Assembly: GCF_026239675.1 (NCBI RefSeq)
Contig: NZ_JAPIVQ010000004.1
Span: forward strand, 124,001-188,000
DNA length: 64,000 bases
DNA from: Pedobacter sp. PLR
GTDB taxonomy: Bacteria; Bacteroidota; Bacteroidia; Sphingobacteriales; Sphingobacteriaceae
Reading direction: 5' to 3'
The notes beneath the pieces were generated by a model that was not told the DNA's origin, did not search any database, and was given only the letters and a program-made list of their open reading frames with translations. This document shows positions 41,995 to 50,768 of this stretch, piece by piece. The position numbers and the translations under genes are program-made. Every line of letters starts with the position of its first letter. The stretch's first letter is position 1.

Positions 41995-44937
41995 ATGTAT
42001 TTGAATGTGCATTCTCAGTATAGCCTGCGTTACGGGACAATGTCTATTCCTAAGTTGATAGAAGAAGCGCTGGCATTGGGCATCACACAACTGGTGCTCA
42101 CAGACATCAACAACTCTACCGGTCTGATGGAATTTATGCGTACCTGCGATGGGAAAGGGATTAAACCGATTGGAGGGATAGAATTTAGAAGGGATAAAAA
42201 GCTGCTTTATATCGGCATTGCCAAAAATAAAGAGGGGATGAAGGAGCTGAATGATTTTCTGACGGCGCATAACCTGGAGCAAAAAGCGCTGCCGGATACA
42301 GCCCCGGAAATGCAGAACGCCTATATTATTTATCCCTTTGGTTATGCGGAACCGCTAAAAACCAGAGAATATCTGGGCATTCATTTTGACGAGCTTCAGC
42401 TGTTATACCAGAAAGATTTGTCAGCGATAAAAGATAAGTTGTTGGCTTTGCAGCCGGTATTTGTGGCCGATAAATTAGGCTACCGCCTGCACGAATACCT
42501 TCGCGGAATCGACCTGAATGCTTTGCTAACCATGGTAAGTCCGGACGATAAGTGTAGAAGTACCGATATGTTCCTTCTCCCCGGCGTGCTGGAAAGTCGC
42601 TTTAATAAGTATGCTTTTATCCTCGATAATACCCGGAATCTGATGAATACCTGCGTGATGGATTACCCAAAAGGGCGGGTTAACCTGAACAGGAGGACTT
42701 TTACGGGGAGAAAAGAAGACGATAAGGCCTTGCTTTATAAGCTGGCAATGGAGGGACTGGTATTCCGGTATGGTAAAAATAACCGTGCTGCATTAAATAA
42801 GGTGAAGGAGGAACTCAAAGTGATTGACGACCTGGATTTTTGTGCTTATTTTTTGATTACCTGGGATATTATCCGCTATTCCATGGCAAAAGGGTATTAC
42901 CATGTAGGCCGGGGTTCCGGCGCCAATAGTACGGTGGCATATTGCCTGCGGATTACCGATGTAGATCCTATTGAACTGGATCTTTATTTTGAGCGCTTCC
43001 TCAATGCGCAACGTACTTCTCCTCCGGATTTTGATATTGATTATTCCTGGGATGAAAGGGAAGATGTGCAGGATTATATATTTAAGCGGTATGGAAAGGC
43101 CCATACGGCGCTGTTGGGTACGATGTCTACGTTCAAAGACCGGAGTGTAATCCGGGAAATCGGAAAGGTGATGGGTTTACCAAAAGCAGAGATTGATAGT
43201 TTTACCGACCGTACGCAAATGGCCGCCAATCAGGATCATCCGACTTTTAAAAAGATCATGGCTGCTTATGCGATGATGGCAGATATGCCAAATCAGCGTT
43301 CTATTCATGCAGGAGGGGTGTTGATTTCGGAGGAGCCAATTACCTATTATACGGCATTGGACTTACCTCCAAAAGGGATGCCTACCGTACAATGGGATAT
43401 GTATGAGGCCGAGAAAATCGGTTTCGATAAATACGATATTTTGAGTCAGCGGGGGATAGGTCACATTAAAGAGGCCGTTCGTTTGGTGGAGGAAAACCTG
43501 CAACATAAAATTGATGTGCACCAGGTGAAGGCATTTATGGAAGATCCGAAACTTAATGCGCGTTTGCAAACGGGTAATACGATTGGCTGTTTCTATATCG
43601 AGTCGCCGGCAATGCGGCAGTTGCTAAGCAAACTGCGCTGCGAAAATTACCTGACACTGGTGGCGGCCAGTTCAATCATTCGCCCGGGAGTGGCACAGTC
43701 GGGCATGATGAAAACGTATATCCAGAGTTATCATGATCCTAAAAATGTTAAATACCTGCACCCGGTGATGAAGGAGACACTTGGCGATACTTTTGGCGTG
43801 ATGGTGTATCAGGAAGATGTGATCAAAGTATGTATTCATTATGCCGGAATGGATGGGACCGATGCCGATATTCTGAGAAGAGGAATGAGTGGGAAATATC
43901 GCTCCAGAACAGAATTTGACAAGTTGGTAGAGACGTTTATGGAAGGTTCAAAAGCGCTGGGAAGGCCGGAAGAGGTGACTAAAGAGGTATGGCGACAAGT
44001 ATCTTCCTTTGCCGGATATAGTTTTTCTAAAGCGCATTCTGCAAGTTTTGCCGTAGAGAGTTATCAGAGCTTATACCTGAAAACGTATTTCCCCAGAGAG
44101 TTTATGGTGGGTGTACTCAATAATTACGGCGGCTTTTATTCCAGGTGGGTGTATGTGCATGAACTGAAAAGTGCAGGCGCAGAAATTAATCTGCCTTGTG
44201 TAAATCATAGTTTAGAGGCAGTTTCTATCAAAGGAACAGCAGCATATCTTGGTTTTATCGGCATTCAGGGGTTGGAAACTAAATTCATCACGCTGATCCC
44301 CGAAGAAAGAAAACGGAATGGGGATTACACCGGACTGGAAGATCTGGTAAAACGGACAGGAATAGGTCTGGAGCAAGCCATTATTTTGATCCGTATAGGG
44401 GCCCTGCGCTTTACCGCTAAGAGTAAAAAAGTATTGCTTTGGGAAGTGCATTTGCTTTTAGGTGGCAAGACGAAACAGGTTCAGGGTGCAGAGTTGTTTG
44501 AGGTTGCAGCGAAACATTATGAGCTTCCTGAGCTCCTCAATACCCGATTGGAAGATGCTTATCATGAGTTGGAATTGCTGGGCTTTCCACTGAGCCTGTC
44601 TATGTTTGATTTGTTGCAGACCAGTTATCGCGGGGATCTTTGTACCGCAGATTTAACCCGGCATCTGGGGAAGACAGTGAAAATGGTGGGACAGTATGTC
44701 TGTGAGAAGACCGTCCACATGAAGAATAATAAGAAGATGTGGTTCGGCACTTTTCTGGATTCCGCAGGGAATTTCTTTGATACCACGCATTTTCCGACAA
44801 CAACCCCTGTTTATCCCTTTAGAGGTACAGGTTGTTATTTGATTCTGGGAAAGGTGGTTTCCGATTTTGGCTTCCCCAGTATAGAGGTGATGCGATTTGC
44901 GAAATTACCCATTGTTGGCAATCCGGTGATGGCGTAA
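41995..44937 (+). CDS. Short DNA polymerase III alpha subunit (DnaE2/ImuC-like)
   Basis: The protein has 980 residues, shorter than replicative DnaE. The N-terminal PHP domain (YLNVHSQYSLRYGTMSIPKLIEEA) is followed by the palm, with the catalytic PPDFDIDYSW motif (Asp345 and Asp347). The fingers contain the HxAGVLIS-type segment RSIHAGGVLISEEP and the FNKSHSxxYA equivalent GYSFSKAHSASFAVESYQSLYLK. A helix-hairpin-helix region follows, and the C-terminus holds an OB-like domain (about 875-960). A long tau-binding tail is absent, as in the error-prone DnaE2 class. The direct coupling to dinB indicates a damage-tolerance polymerase pair rather than the main replicase. Confidence 0.9.
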   Translation: MYLNVHSQYSLRYGTMSIPKLIEEALALGITQLVLTDINNSTGLMEFMRTCDGKGIKPIGGIEFRRDKKLLYIGIAKNKEGMKELNDFLTAHNLEQKALPDTAPEMQNAYIIYPFGYAEPLKTREYLGIHFDELQLLYQKDLSAIKDKLLALQPVFVADKLGYRLHEYLRGIDLNALLTMVSPDDKCRSTDMFLLPGVLESRFNKYAFILDNTRNLMNTCVMDYPKGRVNLNRRTFTGRKEDDKALLYKLAMEGLVFRYGKNNRAALNKVKEELKVIDDLDFCAYFLITWDIIRYSMAKGYYHVGRGSGANSTVAYCLRITDVDPIELDLYFERFLNAQRTSPPDFDIDYSWDEREDVQDYIFKRYGKAHTALLGTMSTFKDRSVIREIGKVMGLPKAEIDSFTDRTQMAANQDHPTFKKIMAAYAMMADMPNQRSIHAGGVLISEEPITYYTALDLPPKGMPTVQWDMYEAEKIGFDKYDILSQRGIGHIKEAVRLVEENLQHKIDVHQVKAFMEDPKLNARLQTGNTIGCFYIESPAMRQLLSKLRCENYLTLVAASSIIRPGVAQSGMMKTYIQSYHDPKNVKYLHPVMKETLGDTFGVMVYQEDVIKVCIHYAGMDGTDADILRRGMSGKYRSRTEFDKLVETFMEGSKALGRPEEVTKEVWRQVSSFAGYSFSKAHSASFAVESYQSLYLKTYFPREFMVGVLNNYGGFYSRWVYVHELKSAGAEINLPCVNHSLEAVSIKGTAAYLGFIGIQGLETKFITLIPEERKRNGDYTGLEDLVKRTGIGLEQAIILIRIGALRFTAKSKKVLLWEVHLLLGGKTKQVQGAELFEVAAKHYELPELLNTRLEDAYHELELLGFPLSLSMFDLLQTSYRGDLCTADLTRHLGKTVKMVGQYVCEKTVHMKNNKKMWFGTFLDSAGNFFDTTHFPTTTPVYPFRGTGCYLILGKVVSDFGFPSIEVMRFAKLPIVGNPVMA

Positions 44938-44976
44938 AAGATGTAGATTTGGGCTTACCCTAATTACTATTTAGCT

Positions 44977-45555
44977 ATGATTAATGATGTGAAGATCCTG
45001 GAAACAGAAGTGCTTTCCGACAATTGGTATACCCTGCGAAAAATAACTTATGAGTACCTGAAAAAAGATGGCAGCAAACAAGTACAAAGCAGAGAGGCCT
45101 ACGATAGGGGTAATGGTGCAGTAATCCTGCTTTACAATAAGGAATTGCGTAAGGTGATCCTCACCAGACAATTTCGCCTCCCTACTTTTTTAAATGGCAA
45201 TGAATCCGGATTGTTAATCGAAGCTTGTGCAGGTTTGCTGGACACCGATAATCCGGAAGATTGTATCAAAAGAGAAACAGAAGAAGAAACCGGTTACCAG
45301 ATTACAGAAGTGAAAAAGGTTTTTGAAGCGTACATGTCGCCGGGTTCTGTGACAGAAATTCTATACTTTTTCGTGGCAGAGTATAATCAGTCGATGAAAG
45401 TGAATGAGGGTGGAGGATTGGAACATGAAGAAGAAAATATTGAGGTATTGGAAATGGATATAGAAGAAGCAATGAAAATGATGGAAAGTGGAGAGATTAA
45501 AGACGCGAAAACGATTATGTTATTACAATATGTGAGACTGCATCAATTGTTGTAA
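44977..45555 (+). CDS. Nudix hydrolase, NudK-like (GDP-mannose pyrophosphatase type)
   Basis: The protein has 192 residues of the ADP-ribose/GDP-mannose pyrophosphatase class. The substrate-side segments DRGNGAVILLYNKE and VILTRQFRLPTFLNG precede the Nudix box, which starts at Gly86 (AGLLDTDN) and contains RETEEETGY at 99-107. Its metal-binding glutamates are intact, but the first glutamate of the consensus is Asn92. The later segment EAYMSPGSVTEILYFFVAEY is typical of NudK. It probably hydrolyses a nucleotide sugar or ADP-ribose. It lies 39 bases after the polymerase gene; whether it belongs to that operon is uncertain. Confidence 0.85.
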   Translation: MINDVKILETEVLSDNWYTLRKITYEYLKKDGSKQVQSREAYDRGNGAVILLYNKELRKVILTRQFRLPTFLNGNESGLLIEACAGLLDTDNPEDCIKRETEEETGYQITEVKKVFEAYMSPGSVTEILYFFVAEYNQSMKVNEGGGLEHEEENIEVLEMDIEEAMKMMESGEIKDAKTIMLLQYVRLHQLL

Positions 45556-45653
45556 TGAGATTTAAGATTGTCTGAGCTAACGTTATGTTATTTTGTTGAA
45601 GTTTTTATGTTATTGTAATAAACATTTGTTACTATTATGTAATAATATTTAAC

Positions 45654-45661
45654 TACATTTG
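45654..45661 (+). promoter_or_regulatory. Candidate -7 box for the small lipoprotein gene
   Basis: TACATTTG matches TAnnTTTG; TTTG at 45625-45628 is 25 bases upstream, slightly beyond the usual spacing. It lies 18 bases before the ATG at 45680. Confidence 0.5.
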
Positions 45662-45679
45662 AAATTAAAATTATTTCTA

Positions 45680-46006
45680 ATGAAAAAAAACGTTACTCTA
45701 CTAAGCTGTTTAACAGTTGTTCTTTTAATGTCGTCTTGCTATACAGCTAAAGTTGCTCATGGAACTCTAACAACTGACTCTCCTGTTGTTAAAGTTAACA
45801 GCAAAAAAAACCATGCACTTATTGAAGGATTAGTGCCTTTGGGTGATGGTTATGCCGCAAAAAAATACGTTGGTGATAGAACCAATTATGTAACTAAAAG
45901 TCAGATTACTTTTGTTGATGGTTTATTAAGAGTGATCACTCTTGGTATCTATACTCCATCTACAACTACTTTCTATGTGCCTTTAAGTGATGTAACTTCA
46001 AAATAA
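45680..46006 (+). CDS. Small lipoprotein of unknown function (108 aa)
   Basis: The protein has 108 residues with a lipoprotein signal peptide (MKKNVTLLSCLTVVLLMSSC; lipobox LMSSC with Cys20). The mature part is short and basic, containing HALIEGLVPLGDGYAAKKYVG and a hydrophobic C-terminal stretch (FVDGLLRVITLGIYTPSTTTFYVPL). This resembles the phage-lambda Bor-like lipoprotein pattern (signal, short loop, LITLGIYTP), and I infer only a loose similarity. I chose the ATG at 45680 because it begins the signal peptide. It has its own -7 box and terminator. Confidence 0.75.
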   Translation: MKKNVTLLSCLTVVLLMSSCYTAKVAHGTLTTDSPVVKVNSKKNHALIEGLVPLGDGYAAKKYVGDRTNYVTKSQITFVDGLLRVITLGIYTPSTTTFYVPLSDVTSK

Positions 46007-46069
46007 GAAGAAACATTGCTGTAAAGCTCATAAAAAACTGACCGATAGGTTTGATTAATGAGTTCAATT

Positions 46070-46107
46070 CAAAATAGCCATCAAATTAAATTTTGATGGC
46101 TATTTTG
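46070..46107. terminator. Terminator after the small lipoprotein gene
   Basis: Perfect 16-base arms (CAAAATAGCCATCAAA and its complement TTTGATGGCTATTTTG) around a 6-base loop, with T-rich sequence following on the plus strand. Confidence 0.88.
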
Positions 46108-46131
46108 TTTTCTATGGTTTTATTTTTATAC

Positions 46132-46199
46132 TGGTGTCCATAGGTTATTTGCATTTTATCAATGCGGCCATGGAGAAATGGCGTGGCTATGGCCTGGGA
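46132..46199 (+). pseudogene. Relic of a GH29 alpha-L-fucosidase 5' region
   Basis: From 46170 the frame reads MEKWRGYGLG, identical to residues 48-57 of the GH29 protein at 60170. The 30 bases differ there only at three synonymous positions plus the last third base. The four codons before it (I-N-A-A) align with T-D-P-V. Further left, TGGTGTCCATAGG resembles TGGTTCCCATAGG with a one-base shift. Right of 46199 the similarity ends and the frame soon stops. It therefore looks like a decayed fragment of an ancestral or duplicated fucosidase gene, left beside the 3' end of the HTCS gene and in the same orientation as the Sus operon. Confidence 0.65.
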
Positions 46200-46217
46200 A
46201 TTCCTCTTCGGCTTTTT

Positions 46218-49200
46218 TTATGCGCCATCGTGTAGGTTATTGATAAATACCCTGGGGGTAACACCGTATTGCTTTTTAAACTCTCTACTAAAGTATTTGG
46301 GGTCATTGAACCCGACCAGGTATGAGATTTCTGAGATAGTATAGACTTTATGCTCCAACAGCTGCGCTGCTTTTTTCAGGCGGATGGTTTTAATAAAATC
46401 ATTTACCGACAGATCGGTAATGGCTCTTATTTTTTTATACAATATGGGTTGGCTCATGCCCAGTTCGCCCGCAAGTTCGGGAACACCAACATCCTGGTTT
46501 GCCAGGTTTGATTCAATATATTCCATGACTTTTTCCAGGAAAACCTGGTCTGTGGAGCCGATCACCATATTTTGTGGTTGTAAGGTGATCTCCCGGGCAT
46601 ATTTCTCTCGCATCATTACCCTGGACTGTAATAAGTTTTTGACGTGTAATTCTAGTAAGGCAGTGCTGAAAGGTTTGGTGATATAAATATCCGCGCCTGT
46701 TTCTAAACCGCTCACCTGGTGTACATGGGAAGATCTGGCCGTCAGTAAGATCACTGGAATATGGCTCGTACGTTCGTCTGTTTTTAGCTTCCGGCACAAT
46801 TCCAACCCATCCATTACCGGCATCATAATGTCGCAAATGATCAGGTCTGGCAGCAACTCTATAGCCGCTTCCCAGCCTTTTAGTCCATTTAGGCTTTCTT
46901 CCACCTGATATTGTGGTTTCATGAGGTTCGCAATCAAGTCACGGATTTCGGGATTGTCTTCCACAATTAATATGGTTTCTTTAACCGTCGGGTATGATTT
47001 TCCGGTTTCAGCAGACCGGGAACCGGCAGTTTCCGTTTCCTGTTTTTCTTCTGATACAGCAACAGCGGCAACAGAAATAGCAGAACCAGCAGCGGCAAAT
47101 AAGGAAATTGGGTGCTCATGGCTTTGATTTTCCTGGAGCTGTTCAGGTTTGAAATGGGCTTTGCCTTTTTTCAGCTTTACGGTAAAACAAGTATCTCCGG
47201 CTTTTACAGCTGTTGCCAGATTGCTTTCAATGCCAATTTTTCCATGATGTGCTTCCACTACACTTTTGGAAAGTGCCAGTCCAATTCCAGACCCGATGTG
47301 ATTAGAACCTTGCTCATCTACCTGGAAAAAGTTACTGAATAGTTTATTCTGACTTTCGTAGGGGATACCCTTTCCATTGTCACGCACCTTGATCTCTACA
47401 TATTCCGCCTGATCATCAATAGAAAGGGAAATGGCCCCCTCATCATCAGTAAATTTGAAGGCATTACTGAGCAGGTTGAACAATACCTTTTCCATTTGTA
47501 CTTTATCAAAATACAGCGGGATAGGATCGTTGCTGTTCTCAAATATATACCGGATATTTCTGCTAATGGCCAGGTGCTGAAAAGCAAAAAAGATCTCTTT
47601 ACTGAAACTGACGATATTTTCCATGCTGATATTGAGCTTTAGATAGCCGGAATCTGCTTTTCTAAAATCCATTAATTCGGTAATCAACCGCATTAGCCGG
47701 TCGGCATTGTTTTTAATGGGAACTACCTGTTTATGGAGATCCTGCTGGCCCTCTGTGCTTTTCAACAGGTTCTCTAAGGGGCCGAGAATGAGGGTAAGGG
47801 GCGTTCTTATTTCATGGGATATATTGGTGAAGAAGCTCAGTTTCATCTGTTGGATGTCTTCCGATCTTTTGAGTAATGCCCGGATAATGAGGTAGCGCAC
47901 GCTCAGGAATAAAATGACTGAAATGATTAATGCATACACACAATAGGCCCACCAGCTGGCCCAGATAGGAGGTAGGATATGAATATCAATGCTTGCCAGA
48001 CTGCCGCCAGGTATCCCGTCATTATTTTTTCCTTTGACCAGAAATGTATAAGATCCGGAAGGTAAATTCGTATAAGTAGCAGAGGGATTGTTGACCTCAT
48101 TCCATTCCTCATCATAATTCTCGAGCTTATAGGAATACCTGTTTTTATCAGGTTTGATGTAGTTTAATAATGCAAAGCCAATCGTAAAGTGATTTTGATC
48201 GTGTTTGAAAGTGATGCGCTTACTACTGCTGATGTCTTCTTTTAGCAGATGATCGGCACCATTTACCGTCACGGGTTTATTAAATAACTTCAGTCCGGTG
48301 AAAATTATCGGGTTAGTTTGGTGGTTGATTTCTATTTGCTTTGGATAAAAGGACGTCAGGCCATTATATCCACCAAAGAAAAGCTCACCACGGCTGTCCT
48401 TGAAATAAGATCTGACATTAAAATCATTTCCTGCAAGGCCATCGCTCTTGGTATAGATCCTGAAAGTTTGTGTTTTTTGATCGAATTTTGATAAGCCATG
48501 ATCAGTACTGATCCATAAATTATGACTGTCATCTTCAATAATTCCCAATACATTATTATTGGAAAGGCCTTCTTTTTCGGTATAGGTTTTAAATTTTCCT
48601 GTTTTATGATTGTAAATGCTTAGTCCGCCAAAATAGGTGCCGATCGCCATATTTCCACTGGAAGTTTGTACGATGCAGTTGATGTAATCCGACTGAAGCT
48701 TTGTGGGGTTCCCCTTTTCTTTTGAGAAAGACCGGAGATTCCTTGCGTTTAAATGATAAGCATATAAGCCGGCCTGAGTACCTATCCAAAGGTTTTTGTC
48801 GCGATCCTCATAGAGGAATTGGATTCTTTTGTTTTGTAGTTTACGCTCTACCGGACTTTTTGTGGTTTGTGATTCATAACGGCCATTTACCATTTTTAAC
48901 AGGTTGAGGCCGCTATAAGTACCCACCCAGATATTTTGGTCGCTGGCAGGGCATAAGGCAATAATCTCGGCTGTACTTGTGGTGTTGCGGCTGTCTTTAA
49001 TATTGACGATGTGCCGGAAGGTCTTTGTAGTCGTATTGAAAATATTTAATCCCCCGTGGTGGGTTCCGATCAGTAAATTCCCCGCCTTGTCCTTGCAAAT
49101 GGTTTTTATTAAGTTGGAGGTTAGGCTCTCCTTATCATTCAGGTTGATTTTATAGGCAGTATAGGTGTTGTTTTTGCGGTTGAAGTAGTTTAAACCGCCA

Positions 49201-50369
49201 CCTTCCGTTCCGATCCAGAGGTTCTGCCGGGCATCCTCCACGATAGAACTTACAATATTGCTGCTGATGCTTGGCTTTATTCTGCTGTTTTTGAACGCAT
49301 GGAATTGTGTAGAAAAGGGATGAATTAGGTTCACCCCTCCATAAAAGGTGCCAATCCAAATGCTATTGTTGCGGTCCTGATAAATACTATGTAGGGAATT
49401 ATGGCTTAAACTGCCTTTTTGCTCCGGATCATGAAGGTAATTGTTAAATGTTTTTTGTTGTGGATCCAATATGCTCAATCCTTCCTGCGTACCAATCCAT
49501 AACGTTCCATCTTTGTTCAACATAATTTCTCTGATGTCGTTATGTACTATAGAGTTGCTGTTTTCGCTACGTTTATAGGTCATAAATGACCGGCTTTCAG
49601 GTTGAAAAAGGTTTAGGCCATTATCGGTGCCAATCCATAAATTTTGCTGTTTGTCGGTTTGCAGACTGGTGATGTAATTGGAGCTGATGGTTCCTGGTTT
49701 ACCGCCCTGATATTGGAAAATCTCATAGCTTAATTTCCCAGGTTTGAGGTTCATGTAGATTAACCCATTGAGGGTAGCCAGCCAAACCGCGCCGTTTTTC
49801 TGACGAAGTATAGAATAAATACTGTTTATCCCACGATGGTTAGGCTTTTCATTAAATAAAAAAGACTTAAACTCATTTTTATTGCGGTCTGTCAGCAGGT
49901 TTGCTCCACGCAGGGTAGCCACCCAGATATTTCCTTGTGGATCTTCGTAAATGTGTTCTATACTATTGCTGCTGATGCCTTTCTTGTTTTTTGGATGATA
50001 GAAGATCCGGTTGAAGGCATCTTTCTTTGCATCGTACCTGTTTAGGCCATTGACTGTTCCCACCCATAGTGTACCTTTTGAATCGCTGAGGGTGGCAGTA
50101 ATCTCATCGCTGGAAAGACTATTCGTGTCTTTAGGGTTGTTTTTGTAGATTTTAAACTGGTACCCGTCGTATCGGTTCAATCCATGTTTGGTGCCAAACC
50201 AAAGCAGCTGTTGCTGGTCCTGACTGATAGACATGACGGAGTTTTGCGATAAGCCATGTTCCAGTGTCAGGTTGCTGAAACGCATCTGTTGCTGAGCGCA
50301 GACCATTGCTGGTAATAAAACAAGAAAGGAAAGCAATGCCATGCAAAAGCTCCTTTTAATGAATCTCAT
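46218..50369 (-). CDS. Hybrid two-component system regulator (HTCS)
   Basis: The protein has 1383 residues. A signal peptide (about 1-25) precedes fourteen-odd propeller repeats of the LWFGTKHGLNRYDG type (about 35-755), which form two beta-propellers. A Y_Y_Y domain (about 760-830), a membrane helix (about 835-850) and HisKA with H-box FTNISHEIRTPLTLILGP follow, then an HATPase (about 955-1075). A low-complexity linker precedes the receiver domain (about 1130-1245; phosphoacceptor Asp in LIICDIMMP). The C-terminal AraC domain has SEISYLVGFNDPKYFSREFKKQYG. HTCS proteins sense oligosaccharides in the periplasm and activate the adjacent Sus operon. The divergent SusC gene starts 399 bases away, so that operon is the likely target. 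Confidence 0.95.
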   Translation of the reverse strand: MRFIKRSFCMALLSFLVLLPAMVCAQQQMRFSNLTLEHGLSQNSVMSISQDQQQLLWFGTKHGLNRYDGYQFKIYKNNPKDTNSLSSDEITATLSDSKGTLWVGTVNGLNRYDAKKDAFNRIFYHPKNKKGISSNSIEHIYEDPQGNIWVATLRGANLLTDRNKNEFKSFLFNEKPNHRGINSIYSILRQKNGAVWLATLNGLIYMNLKPGKLSYEIFQYQGGKPGTISSNYITSLQTDKQQNLWIGTDNGLNLFQPESRSFMTYKRSENSNSIVHNDIREIMLNKDGTLWIGTQEGLSILDPQQKTFNNYLHDPEQKGSLSHNSLHSIYQDRNNSIWIGTFYGGVNLIHPFSTQFHAFKNSRIKPSISSNIVSSIVEDARQNLWIGTEGGGLNYFNRKNNTYTAYKINLNDKESLTSNLIKTICKDKAGNLLIGTHHGGLNIFNTTTKTFRHIVNIKDSRNTTSTAEIIALCPASDQNIWVGTYSGLNLLKMVNGRYESQTTKSPVERKLQNKRIQFLYEDRDKNLWIGTQAGLYAYHLNARNLRSFSKEKGNPTKLQSDYINCIVQTSSGNMAIGTYFGGLSIYNHKTGKFKTYTEKEGLSNNNVLGIIEDDSHNLWISTDHGLSKFDQKTQTFRIYTKSDGLAGNDFNVRSYFKDSRGELFFGGYNGLTSFYPKQIEINHQTNPIIFTGLKLFNKPVTVNGADHLLKEDISSSKRITFKHDQNHFTIGFALLNYIKPDKNRYSYKLENYDEEWNEVNNPSATYTNLPSGSYTFLVKGKNNDGIPGGSLASIDIHILPPIWASWWAYCVYALIISVILFLSVRYLIIRALLKRSEDIQQMKLSFFTNISHEIRTPLTLILGPLENLLKSTEGQQDLHKQVVPIKNNADRLMRLITELMDFRKADSGYLKLNISMENIVSFSKEIFFAFQHLAISRNIRYIFENSNDPIPLYFDKVQMEKVLFNLLSNAFKFTDDEGAISLSIDDQAEYVEIKVRDNGKGIPYESQNKLFSNFFQVDEQGSNHIGSGIGLALSKSVVEAHHGKIGIESNLATAVKAGDTCFTVKLKKGKAHFKPEQLQENQSHEHPISLFAAAGSAISVAAVAVSEEKQETETAGSRSAETGKSYPTVKETILIVEDNPEIRDLIANLMKPQYQVEESLNGLKGWEAAIELLPDLIICDIMMPVMDGLELCRKLKTDERTSHIPVILLTARSSHVHQVSGLETGADIYITKPFSTALLELHVKNLLQSRVMMREKYAREITLQPQNMVIGSTDQVFLEKVMEYIESNLANQDVGVPELAGELGMSQPILYKKIRAITDLSVNDFIKTIRLKKAAQLLEHKVYTISEISYLVGFNDPKYFSREFKKQYGVTPRVFINNLHDGA

Positions 50370-50544
50370 GATTGTTCCCTCCCCCGGGTTTATTATTGGT
50401 TAGTAATTAAAGCTATGAATATCTGATTATTCATCCTTATGTGCGACGAAATATCGTTCATTTAAAGCTAAAAGCCCCTGTTTTTTGATTTTTCTACCTT
50501 TTCTTTTAGAATAATCATCTTTTTAAAAATAATATTCCTTCAGC

Positions 50545-50559
50545 TTTGGTTTAACCAAA
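50545..50559 (+). promoter_or_regulatory. Candidate HTCS binding site: 15-bp palindrome
   Basis: TTTGGTTTAACCAAA is a perfect dyad (7-base arms with a central T). It is followed by a second AACCAAA in direct orientation at about 50567-50573. This lies 209 bases before the SusC start and just ahead of the leader frame. Binding by the AraC domain is an inference. Confidence 0.4.
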
Positions 50560-50575
50560 AACTAAAAACCAAACT

Positions 50576-50623
50576 ATGAAACTATCCTCTTTTAACCACC
50601 ATTTTCTTCTGGTCAGCAAGTAA
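50576..50623 (+). CDS. Possible leader peptide (15 aa) before SusC
   Basis: The frame is MKLSSFNHHFLLVSK followed by TAA. It starts right after the ACCAAA-rich segment and ends 23 bases before a hairpin, so the layout resembles an attenuator leader. There is no striking run of one regulatory amino acid apart from two adjacent His and several Phe or Leu. Such short frames also occur by chance. Confidence 0.35.
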   Translation: MKLSSFNHHFLLVSK

Positions 50624-50646
50624 TTACAATACGTTTAGGTTGAATA

Positions 50647-50681
50647 CCCTTCGCCTGCTGTGTGGTAGCAGCAGCGAAGGG
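50647..50681 (+). promoter_or_regulatory. Hairpin in the Sus operon leader
   Basis: CCCTTCGC pairs with GCGAAGGG, with an inner TGCTG/CAGCA stem and a short loop. A TCTTTTATCT stretch follows, a weak T-run. It may act as an attenuator, RNA-stability element or terminator. Confidence 0.55.
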
Positions 50682-50768
50682 ATCTTTTATCTATTGCGTA
50701 AATCCCGCTGATTCTGTTCGTTTTTGAGCGAAGCAAACCTATCGTCAACTAGACCTAAAACCAGATAT

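Larger units (their letters stand above)
50370..50768. other. HTCS/Sus divergent intergenic region
   Basis: About 400 bases without a full gene. From left to right it contains the HTCS upstream region, a 15-bp palindrome (50545-50559), repeated ACCAAA stretches, a 15-codon open frame (50576-50623), a hairpin (50647-50681) and the SusC leader. No TAnnTTTG box is evident on the plus strand, which fits a promoter needing an activator. Confidence 0.6.
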
